Origin: Gaiella sp051003695
GTDB taxonomy: Bacteria; Actinomycetota; Thermoleophilia; Gaiellales; Gaiellaceae
Reading direction: 5' to 3'
Length of the DNA stretch: 10,393 nucleotides
Assembly (NCBI GenBank): GCA_051003695.1
Contig: JBPCLB010000101.1
Span: 1-10,393 of the forward strand
The notes beneath the pieces were generated by a model. That model was given only the letters and a program-made list of their open reading frames with translations. It searched no databases and was not told where the DNA came from. Position 1 is the first letter of the stretch. Every line of letters starts with the position of its first letter. Position numbers and translations under genes: made by a program. Positions 1 to 6,532 of the stretch are shown piece by piece.

Positions 1-827
1 GAGACCATCGTCAGGGCGCTCGCCTGGCCGTAGAGGTTGCCCTGGAAGAACGTGATCATCCCGGCCAGGGCGACGGGCACCGTGACCGCCTCGTCACGGC
101 CGAGCACCTGCGCGAAGAGGAACTCGGTCCACGAGAAGATGAACGCGAACGCAGCGGCGGAGACGATTCCCGGGGCGGCGAGCGGCCAGGCGATCTTCAG
201 GAGTGCCTGGAGCCGAGAGCAGCCGTCGACGAGTGCGGCCTCCTCGAGCTCGGCGGGCATCTGCCGGAAGTAGGCGTACATCATCCACACCGTGAACGGC
301 AGCGCGAAGACGGTGTAGAGCAGGATCAGCCCGATCCGCGTGTCGATCAGGGAGAATCCGAGCCACTCCTCCGAGTAGCGGCTGTAGAGGAGGAAGACGG
401 GGATGATGACCGCGATCGGCGGCATCAGGCGCTGCGAGAGGAACCAGAACGCAAGGTGCTTCCCACCGGTGCGGTAGCGGGCCATCGAGTAGGCCGCGGT
501 CGTCCCGAGAGCGACCGCGAGCATGGTCGTGACGAGCGCGATGATGAGCGAGTTCTCGAGGCCCTTCCAGCTGTTGAAGCGGTTGAGGGCGTCGGCGAAG
601 TTGGTCATCGTGGGGTCGGTCGGGAACCAGACGGGTGGGTCGGCGAGCTGGTCGTCCTGCGCCTTGATCGACGTGACCGCCATCCAGTAGAGCGGCAGGA
701 GCAGGAAGGTCACGTAGATGCCGATGAAGACGAACCGCACGATGCCGCCGATCCGGAAGCGGCGGCCACGCACGACCCGGGTCGCTCCGCCGGCCTCGGG
801 GCGGGAGCGGTGGCCGCCGTCGGTCAC
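1..827 (-). CDS. Carbohydrate ABC transporter permease, MalG/UgpE type (3' end cut by window edge)
   Basis: Inner-membrane permease subunit of a CUT1-type sugar importer, the second of the pair. The 275 visible residues start with GTG at 827. This overlaps the TGA of the upstream permease in a GTGA tetranucleotide, so the two are probably translationally coupled; GGAAGAAG lies a few bases upstream as a possible ribosome site. Hydrophobic segments are visible near residues 28-52, 90-115, 125-150, 163-188 and 220-242. The cytoplasmic EAA loop that docks on the ATPase is clear at about 191-216 (EEAALVDGCSRLQALLKIAWP). The family is usually about 275-300 residues, so only the last membrane helix end and C-terminal tail (roughly 25 residues) lie beyond position 1. 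Last gene of the importer operon within the window. The family call is very secure; the substrate is not determinable. Confidence 0.95.
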   Translation of the reverse strand, partial: MTDGGHRSRPEAGGATRVVRGRRFRIGGIVRFVFIGIYVTFLLLPLYWMAVTSIKAQDDQLADPPVWFPTDPTMTNFADALNRFNSWKGLENSLIIALVTTMLAVALGTTAAYSMARYRTGGKHLAFWFLSQRLMPPIAVIIPVFLLYSRYSEEWLGFSLIDTRIGLILLYTVFALPFTVWMMYAYFRQMPAELEEAALVDGCSRLQALLKIAWPLAAPGIVSAAAFAFIFSWTEFLFAQVLGRDEAVTVPVALAGMITFFQGNLYGQASALTMV

Positions 828-1699
828 GACGCTTCTTCCAACGGCTTGAGGAGCCGGCGGACGAGCCAGTATGAAACGAAGGTGAGCATGATCATGAACA
901 TCCACGCGCCGGCCGTCCCCTGGCCGAGATGGAAGAACTCGAACCCCTGCTGGTAGAGATAGTAGGAGGTCGTGTAGGTGTCCGTTCCTGGCCCGCCGCG
1001 GGTCAGCGAGAAGATGATGTCGAAAAGCTTCGCGGCGTCGATCAGCCGGAACGTGACGGCGATCAGGACGACCGGCAGCACGAGCGGCAGCGTGACGAAG
1101 AGGAACGACTGGCGCGGCTTGGCACCGTCGAGCTCCGCGGCCTCGTAGAGAGTGTCCGGGATCGCCGCCAGCCCGGCGAGGATGATGATGAACATGAACG
1201 GCGTCCACTGCCAGACGTCGGCGATGATCAGCACGATGTACAGCCACGGCGAGTCGATCGAGAAGTCGATCGTGACCGTCCCGGGCCAGACCCAGCTCGC
1301 CAGCTGGTTGGCGACGCCGTAGGGGCGGCGGACGAAGAGGTCGAAGAACCCGCCGACCACGACCGGGCTGATGAAGAGGGGGATCACGAACAGCGTCATC
1401 AGCGCTCGGCGGCCGCGGAACGGCCGCAGCATCGCGAGGGCGAGCAGCATCCCCAGGACGAGCTCGATCGCGACCATCGAGACCGAGAACCATGCGGTTC
1501 GCCAGAGCGACGCGCGCCAGACGGGGTCCTTCCAGTTCTCGACGAAGTTGTCGAGGCCGACCCACGGGTGCTCAGGCCCGAGGGTGAAGTCGTACCGCAC
1601 GAACGCCACCCAGAGCGAGAACCCGAGCGGGAAGATCGTGAGGGCGAAGACGATCAGGATCGCAGGCGTGACGAGCAGCCAGCGGATGTGGCGGTCCAT
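824..1699 (-). CDS. Carbohydrate ABC transporter permease, MalF/UgpA type
   Basis: Inner-membrane permease, 291 residues, the usual length for the family. Six hydrophobic segments are visible, near residues 8-34, 70-92, 99-120, 152-177, 202-218 and 263-282. The EAA loop is at about 185-206 (YEAAELDGAKPRQSFLFVTL). The family-typical FDIIFSLTRGGPG stretch follows at 226-238. I chose the ATG at 1699 because the first helix then begins eight residues in, as is normal. The reading frame stays open further upstream, and a GTG at 1756 (19 residues longer) cannot be excluded. The chosen start lies only three bases after a perfect hairpin (1703-1731), so its ribosome site is unusual. The stop overlaps the next permease's GTG by 4 bp. 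Together the two permeases form the heterodimeric channel served by the ATPase at 3521-4732. Confidence 0.95.
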   Translation of the reverse strand: MDRHIRWLLVTPAILIVFALTIFPLGFSLWVAFVRYDFTLGPEHPWVGLDNFVENWKDPVWRASLWRTAWFSVSMVAIELVLGMLLALAMLRPFRGRRALMTLFVIPLFISPVVVGGFFDLFVRRPYGVANQLASWVWPGTVTIDFSIDSPWLYIVLIIADVWQWTPFMFIIILAGLAAIPDTLYEAAELDGAKPRQSFLFVTLPLVLPVVLIAVTFRLIDAAKLFDIIFSLTRGGPGTDTYTTSYYLYQQGFEFFHLGQGTAGAWMFMIMLTFVSYWLVRRLLKPLEEAS

Positions 1700-1702
1700 C
1701 CA

Positions 1703-1731
1703 GGAGGAGGCGGCCGAGTGCCGCCTCCTCC
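1703..1731 (-). promoter_or_regulatory. Perfect 12-bp inverted repeat (hairpin) between binding-protein and permease genes
   Basis: Arms at 1703-1714 and 1720-1731 are perfectly complementary with a 5-base loop. In the minus-strand mRNA the 5' arm reads GGAGGAGGCGGC and the 3' arm GCCGCCTCCTCC. It lies 42 bases after the binding-protein stop and ends three bases before the permease ATG. No U-tract follows, so it is not a standard intrinsic terminator. In CUT1 operons such as malEFG, a hairpin after the binding-protein gene is known to protect the upstream mRNA and give more binding protein than permease; that role is inferred here. The 5' arm also contains the only strong Shine-Dalgarno-like sequence near the permease start, so folding would bury it. 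Confidence 0.7.
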
Positions 1732-1773
1732 CGATGTTCTCGGTACGTGTTGCCACGGCGTGCGCCGCAGCCG

Positions 1774-3369
1774 CTAGACCGTGACGGCCTGGCCGCGCTT
1801 CCGGACGGTGTTCTTGCTGGTCGCGCCCGGATAGGTGAGGAAGTTCGCGTACGAGGCACGCTGCTTCGCCACGCCGAGCTTGTTGGTGATCGAGTCCCAC
1901 TCGCGGGCGGCCTCGTCGAGCGCCTCCTTGATGTCCTTCCCCGCGTACATGGAGGTCATCGCCCGGTCGAGCGCGTTCGCGTAGTCGCCCGCACCGCTCA
2001 TCGACAGGTCGAGGACGGCGTCGTTCGCCGCCTCGTTGAGCGTGATCAGGTACTGGTCGGCGCCCTTCCAGAGCTTCTTGTAGGCCGGCGACCGATAGTG
2101 CGAGATCCGATACGGATCACGCAGCGTGTACGGCAGCATCACGCGCTGGAGGGAGATCGACGGGCTGGTCGCCCACTGGTTGTAGAGATACGCGGCTTCC
2201 TGGTTCTCCGAGGTGGCCATCACGCACTTGATGAAGGCGCCCGCGTGCTCGCCGTTCTGGCCCGGGACGCGCGAATAGCCGACCTTGCCCACGATCTGCG
2301 ACTTCGGCAGGAAGGAGAACGCCTTGTCCCGCTGCGAGATGTTCTCCGAGATGCGGCCGGTCGGGGGCCAGGCCATGATCATCGCCGTCTTGCCCTGGAG
2401 CCACAGGCCCCAACCCGAGACGAAGTCGAGCTTCTCGACGCCCGGCGGTGACGCCTTGTTCTGGAGGAGGATCTGGTTCATCGTCTTGACGGCGATCGCG
2501 TTCGAGATCTCGGCCTTCATCGTCTGCGGGTTGAAGAACCGGCCGCCGTTCGAGCGGAACTGCTGGAAGAAGTAGAACTGGTTGCCCGGGTTTCCGAGGG
2601 CGCGACCCATGCCGGTGCCGTACACCTTGGGGGCCATCTGGTCGGTGATGAACTGGGCGACCTGGTTGAACTCGTCCCAGCCGCGCGGGACGCGCAGCTC
2701 CCGCTTGAACTTCGCCTTGTAGGCGGACTTGAGCTTTGCGTTCGAGAAGATGTCCTTGCGGTAGTAGAGCGCCCAGACGTCACCGTCGTCGAAGAAGCCC
2801 CAGGTCTTGCCCTTGTAGCGGGCGAGCGCCCGGTACAGGGGGTGGAGGTCGGCGACCGTCGACTGGGCCTTGTTCTTCTTCACCAGGGAGTCGATCGGGA
2901 GGATCACGCCCTGGTCGGCGAAGTCGGGGATCCAGGCCGGGGACACCTCGACGGAGTCGAGCGCGCCGGACTTGGCCAGGCTCTCCGCGATGATCTTCGT
3001 GCGGATCTGGGCGAACGGGGCTTCCGTCAGGTTGGTCTTGACCCCGGTCAGCTTCTCCCACAGCGGCCCGGAGAAGTTCTTGTCGTCGAGCGCCTGGGGT
3101 CCCGCCTCGTTGATCCGCCCCATCGAGAAGCCGCTGTGCTTCTTCGCCGCGGCGACGGCGTTTGCGGCGATCGGATCGCGAACCGCGCCTACACCTGTCG
3201 ACGCCTTGATCGCTGCCGCAGCCTGTTCCGACTGCAGCCACAGCGGGGCGGCGGCAGCCGCCGCGGCCGCGAGCCCGCTCTTGACGAGAAAGTCGCGTCG
3301 CGCCATTCGCAGCCCGGAGAGGTAGTCCTCCTGAGAGACCTCCGGGTCGTGAAAAACCTCATCGCTCAC
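1774..3369 (-). CDS. Tat-exported family 1 extracellular solute-binding protein of ABC importer
   Basis: Periplasmic or cell-surface substrate-binding component of the importer, 531 residues, longer than the usual 400-450 for the family. The N-terminus holds a twin-arginine signal: ARRDFL at residues 23-28, followed by an alanine-rich hydrophobic stretch (about 31-45) and likely cleavage near 50-55. There is no lipobox cysteine, so it is probably released or held by its partners rather than lipid-anchored. The mature part has typical family features, including a GYSRVPG-like hinge region and aromatic-rich binding segments (FFDDGDVWALYYRKDIF, GWGLWLQGKTAMIMAWPP). The start is GTG at 3369, chosen over the internal ATG at 3306 (MARRDF) because AAGGAGGAG sits six bases ahead of it. 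The 151-bp gap from the ATPase gene contains a credible promoter and a GTATGAC operator, so it is probably transcribed separately and strongly. Substrate unknown; a sugar, polyol or sugar acid is likely from the context. Confidence 0.93.
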   Translation of the reverse strand: MSDEVFHDPEVSQEDYLSGLRMARRDFLVKSGLAAAAAAAAPLWLQSEQAAAAIKASTGVGAVRDPIAANAVAAAKKHSGFSMGRINEAGPQALDDKNFSGPLWEKLTGVKTNLTEAPFAQIRTKIIAESLAKSGALDSVEVSPAWIPDFADQGVILPIDSLVKKNKAQSTVADLHPLYRALARYKGKTWGFFDDGDVWALYYRKDIFSNAKLKSAYKAKFKRELRVPRGWDEFNQVAQFITDQMAPKVYGTGMGRALGNPGNQFYFFQQFRSNGGRFFNPQTMKAEISNAIAVKTMNQILLQNKASPPGVEKLDFVSGWGLWLQGKTAMIMAWPPTGRISENISQRDKAFSFLPKSQIVGKVGYSRVPGQNGEHAGAFIKCVMATSENQEAAYLYNQWATSPSISLQRVMLPYTLRDPYRISHYRSPAYKKLWKGADQYLITLNEAANDAVLDLSMSGAGDYANALDRAMTSMYAGKDIKEALDEAAREWDSITNKLGVAKQRASYANFLTYPGATSKNTVRKRGQAVTV

Positions 3370-3375
3370 GGTGCT

Positions 3376-3384
3376 CTCCTCCTT
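3376..3384 (-). promoter_or_regulatory. Strong ribosome binding site of the solute-binding protein gene
   Basis: On the minus strand AAGGAGGAG ends six bases before the GTG at 3369. It is the best Shine-Dalgarno match in the importer operon. It decides the start codon against the internal ATG at 3306, and fits a protein needed in excess over the permeases. Confidence 0.85.
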
Positions 3385-3401
3385 GCCTTTCTGATGGCCT
3401 G

Positions 3402-3412
3402 CTGTATGACCG
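3402..3412. promoter_or_regulatory. Candidate GntR (FadR-type) operator, site A, in front of the binding-protein gene
   Basis: CTGTATGACCG, core GT-ATG-AC, on the plus strand. It fits the GT-N3-AC core known for FadR-subfamily GntR operators and shares GTATGAC with sites at 4784 and 6512. It falls immediately downstream of the predicted transcription start of the binding-protein promoter, a position where a bound repressor would block initiation. A nearly concentric longer inverted repeat, TGATGG (3392-3397) and CCATCA (3418-3423), flanks it. Confidence 0.55.
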
Positions 3413-3419
3413 GTACACC

Positions 3420-3448
3420 ATCATTCCGCGCGGTCCCGGTGGAGTCAA
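3420..3448 (-). promoter_or_regulatory. Predicted sigma-70-type promoter for the solute-binding protein gene
   Basis: Minus strand: -35 TTGACT (3448-3443), exactly 17 bases of spacer, then -10 AATGAT (3425-3420). Transcription would begin near 3413, giving a leader of about 44 bases that contains the strong ribosome site. The operator at 3402-3412 then covers roughly +2 to +12. By sequence this is the best-matching promoter in the window. Confidence 0.5.
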
Positions 3449-3520
3449 GTCCGCCGCCCGACCATCGAGGCGGCGGCAGACCCCATGTCACGTACGACGG
3501 AAAATCCTGCAGGACGTTTG

Positions 3521-4732
<1,212 letters not shown>

Positions 4733-4738
4733 GTGGCG

Positions 4739-4767
4739 AACCTATAGGACAGCGTGCCACTCGTCCA
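4739..4767 (-). promoter_or_regulatory. Predicted promoter of the importer ATPase gene (leaderless)
   Basis: Minus strand: -35-like TGGACG (4767-4762), 17-base spacer, -10 TAGGTT (4744-4739). A start about seven bases downstream coincides with the GTG at 4732, matching the lack of a ribosome site. The -35 matches consensus at four of six positions, so the call is moderate. Confidence 0.35.
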
Positions 4768-4769
4768 GG

Positions 4770-4797
4770 TTGAATGGCATGCGGTATGACGTATGAT
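4770..4797 (+). promoter_or_regulatory. Predicted promoter of the GntR regulator gene (leaderless)
   Basis: Plus strand: -35 TTGAAT (4770-4775), 16-base spacer, -10 TATGAT (4792-4797). A transcription start seven to eight bases downstream falls on the ATG at 4805, and no Shine-Dalgarno sequence exists. The -10 is embedded in the tandem GTATGAC/GTATGAT repeat, which suggests autorepression. Confidence 0.45.
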
Positions 4798-4799
4798 CC
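4782..4799. promoter_or_regulatory. Candidate GntR operator, site B, tandem half-overlapping copies in the divergent promoter region
   Basis: GTATGAC (4784-4790) is followed directly by GTATGAT (4791-4797), two 7-base units head to tail. The first 11-mer, CGGTATGACGT, has the GT-N3-AC core. The pair overlaps the regulator's -10 element and lies about 20 bases upstream of the ATPase -35. It could therefore mediate autorepression and possibly modulate the importer ATPase gene. Confidence 0.5.
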
Positions 4800-4804
4800 A
4801 CTCT

Positions 4805-5575
4805 ATGTCCAACACCGCCGAGCCTGGCGATGGCGAGCCGGCGGAGACGGCGCTCTTCGGGCAAGTCGCCCGGGAGCCTCGCCTGTCCGACAAAGTCGCG
4901 GACATGATGCTCGAGACGATCATGTCGAAGCGGCTCGACGTGGGCGAGCGCCTGCCCTCGGAGCGTGAGCTCGGTGAACAGTTCGGCGTGTCACGAACGG
5001 TCGTCCGCGAGGCTGTCCGGGCGCTCGTTGCGAAGGGCTTGATCGAGGTGCGCTCCGGCAGCGGCCTGCGCGTCGCGGCGGTCGACGCCTCAACGGTGAG
5101 CGAGTCGATGAGCCTCTTCCTGCGCGGAGGGACACTCGACTTCGAGAAGGTGCACGAGGTGCGCGCGCTCCTCGAGGTGCACATGGCCGGCCTGGCCGCC
5201 GAGCGGGCCAGCGCGGCGGATGTCGAGCGGCTGCGCGGCGTCCACGACCGGATGGTCGCCGAGGCGCGGGACGTCGAAGCCGCCGCTCGGGACGATCTCG
5301 AGTTCCACCGCATGATCGCGCTCGCGACGCACAACGAGCTCTTCCTCGTGCTGATGGACTCGATCGGCGGCGCGCTCATCGACATCCGCCGCGAGAACCT
5401 CGGCTCCGGCTCGACGCCGATGACCCTCGGTCAGCACGAGCTCGTGCTCGAGCGGATCGCGGCGCACGACCCGCATGGCGCGCGGGTGGCGATGGCGACG
5501 CACCTCGAGGGTGTCGCGAGTTGGTGGCGGGAGCACGCGCTTTCACTTCCGCTCGAAGGGACGGCCACGGCGTGA
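4805..5575 (+). CDS. GntR-family transcriptional regulator, FadR subfamily (FCD ligand-binding domain)
   Basis: DNA-binding, ligand-responsive regulator of 256 residues, the usual size for the subfamily. An N-terminal winged helix-turn-helix spans about 28-91 with the family signature GERLPSERELGEQFGVSRTVVREAVRAL-type pattern (residues from about 47). A C-terminal all-helical FCD domain covers about 115-240. The likely metal/ligand residues of FCD proteins are present: Asp164 and His168 (DLEFHRM), His211 (GQHELV) and His233 (ATHLEG). I place the start at ATG 4805 rather than ATG 4793, because the -10 element TATGAT overlaps 4793 and would put transcription start at 4805; there is no ribosome site for either. 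It diverges from the importer, and its own promoter contains the tandem operator. FadR-subfamily members next to importers and sugar-acid genes are usually repressors released by the substrate or an intermediate. Here I infer control of the importer and the kinase-aldolase pair. Confidence 0.93.
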   Translation: MSNTAEPGDGEPAETALFGQVAREPRLSDKVADMMLETIMSKRLDVGERLPSERELGEQFGVSRTVVREAVRALVAKGLIEVRSGSGLRVAAVDASTVSESMSLFLRGGTLDFEKVHEVRALLEVHMAGLAAERASAADVERLRGVHDRMVAEARDVEAAARDDLEFHRMIALATHNELFLVLMDSIGGALIDIRRENLGSGSTPMTLGQHELVLERIAAHDPHGARVAMATHLEGVASWWREHALSLPLEGTATA

Positions 5576-6012
5576 CGTCTCTGCGACGCCTCGACCACGT
5601 CGCGGTGCTCGTGCGCTCGACGGACGACGCGCTCCGATTCTATGAGGGACGGCTGGGGCTGCGCGTGCAGTCGAGCGAGGAGATCCTCGCGCCGCACGTC
5701 CGCCTGACCTACCTCGACGCCGGGAACGCGTGGGTGCAGCTCGTCGAGCCGCTGGACGCCGACTCGGCGCTGGCGGCGTGGCTCGAGGAGCACGGCGAAG
5801 GGCTGCACCACATCTGCTTCGGCGTGGACGACGTCGCCGCCGCCGTCACGGAGCTCAGCGATCCGGGCTCTACGGTTGAGTTGGGCAACGGTCGGGGCCG
5901 GACCTCGAGCTTTCTCACTGCAGTTGGGAGCCACGGCGTGCGAATCGAGTGCACGGGGTTCGTTCCGGCCGAGGACGTCGATGCCTTGTCGGGCTACCTC
6001 GCCGGCCCGTAG
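5572..6012 (+). CDS. VOC-superfamily protein, methylmalonyl-CoA epimerase-like
   Basis: Cytoplasmic metal-dependent protein of 146 residues, the usual length for methylmalonyl-CoA epimerases. Two beta-alpha-beta-beta-beta modules are visible. The four metal ligands expected for this family align: His9 (LDHVAV), Gln56 (WVQLVEP), His80 (GLHHICF) and Glu126 (VRIECTG). The stretch GEGLHHICFGVDDV is especially epimerase-like. Start GTG 5572 overlaps the GntR stop in GTGA and has GAAGGGA ten bases upstream, so it is co-transcribed and probably coupled with the regulator. No mutase or propionyl-CoA carboxylase genes are near, so it may instead isomerise or cleave a metabolite of this pathway; related VOC enzymes include lactoylglutathione lyase and dioxygenases. 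Family secure, exact reaction open. Confidence 0.85.
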   Translation: MTSLRRLDHVAVLVRSTDDALRFYEGRLGLRVQSSEEILAPHVRLTYLDAGNAWVQLVEPLDADSALAAWLEEHGEGLHHICFGVDDVAAAVTELSDPGSTVELGNGRGRTSSFLTAVGSHGVRIECTGFVPAEDVDALSGYLAGP

Positions 6013-6069
6013 CGCCACACGTCCAGGGGCAGGATCGCAACGGCCAACGACCCCCACGGAGGAGTCGAC

Positions 6070-6495
6070 TCAGCGGGTGAGCGCCGTAGCCTGAACGACC
6101 GGGTTCGTGAGCTTGCCGATGCCGTTCGCCGAGACTGTGACGACGTCGCCGGGCTGAAGGAAGCGGGGCGGCTGCATGAACGTGCCGCAGTCGAAGTTCT
6201 TGCCGAGATCGCGCTGTCCGTTGTGGAACTGGACGGATCGGGCGCCGACGTCGTTGAACACCGTGTAACCGAAGACATGATCCAACGCCTCCTCGCGAGG
6301 GACGTTCTTCGCGCGGGAACCCAGCACGACGCCGAACTCGACCTCGTAGTCCACCGCGAACCCGTGCTCGGAGAACTGCGCTGCGCCTGCCGCGCGCCGT
6401 AGGATCACGTCGTCGTTGGGAGGGATCACGATCTCCTCTCCCGGTCCCACGCTCGCGCAGCCGAGCTTGATGAAGTCCGTTCTCCCGGGTGGATG
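6070..6495 (-). pseudogene. Remnant of a fumarylacetoacetate hydrolase (FAH) family gene, 5'-truncated and internally deleted
   Basis: A minus-strand frame resembles FAH-family hydrolases/isomerases from about HPPGRTDFIKL (6495) to the TGA at 6070. The core DYEVEFGVVLG, followed by ALDHVFGYTVFNDVGAR, keeps the acidic metal ligands (two Glu and the Asp of FNDV). The family's C-terminal PPRFLQPGDVV and GIGKLTNPVV are also present. Two parts are missing. The N-terminal region with the usual NYxDH-type motif is absent, because the frame upstream of 6495 is only antisense of the kinase gene. About 70 residues are lost between GKNFD and CGTFMQPP (near 6190), where relatives carry the FCPLGPW and TGTPxGVG segments. 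There is no credible start codon or ribosome site. It converges on the VOC gene. I read it as a decayed pathway gene; a shortened functional protein is unlikely. Confidence 0.75.
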
Positions 6496-6509
6496 GCTCC
6501 GAGCCCAAC

Positions 6510-6520
6510 CTGTATGACAG
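6510..6520. promoter_or_regulatory. Candidate GntR operator, site C, in front of the kinase-aldolase genes
   Basis: CTGTATGACAG is the most symmetrical of the copies: CTGT and ACAG are inverted repeats around ATG, matching GT-N3-AC. It abuts the -10-like TAGGAT of the kinase gene, so a bound regulator would block RNA polymerase. It lies 14 bases beyond the point where the FAH remnant stops being recognisable. Confidence 0.6.
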
Positions 6521-6526
6521 TAGGAT
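6521..6526 (+). promoter_or_regulatory. Predicted -10 element of the kinase-aldolase transcript (leaderless)
   Basis: TAGGAT fits TANNNT and ends six bases before the GTG at 6533, the same geometry as the regulator and ATPase promoters. No Shine-Dalgarno sequence precedes the GTG. No convincing -35 is seen at 16-18 bases upstream, so the call rests on spacing and on the adjoining operator. Confidence 0.35.
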
Positions 6527-6532
6527 GGCGCC

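Noticed and set aside
1703..1731. The 12-bp hairpin as a Rho-independent terminator of the binding-protein gene.
   Set aside because: No U-tract follows the stem in the direction of transcription, and the permease start codon follows at once.
929..1777. A 282-residue plus-strand frame opposite the MalF-type permease.
   Set aside because: Very high Arg/Asp/Glu content typical of the antisense of a membrane protein gene; no start signal or similarity.
3304..3306. Internal ATG (MARRDF) as the start of the solute-binding protein.
   Set aside because: It would give a tidy Tat signal, but no ribosome site precedes it, whereas AAGGAGGAG stands six bases before GTG 3369.
4793..4795. ATG at 4793 as the start of the GntR regulator.
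   Set aside because: It lies inside the predicted -10 element TATGAT, so it would not be within the transcript; ATG 4805 fits a leaderless start.
6062..6071. GAGTCGACTC palindrome between the VOC gene and FAH remnant as an operator.
   Set aside because: A single 10-bp palindrome with no second copy near any promoter; likely chance in this region.
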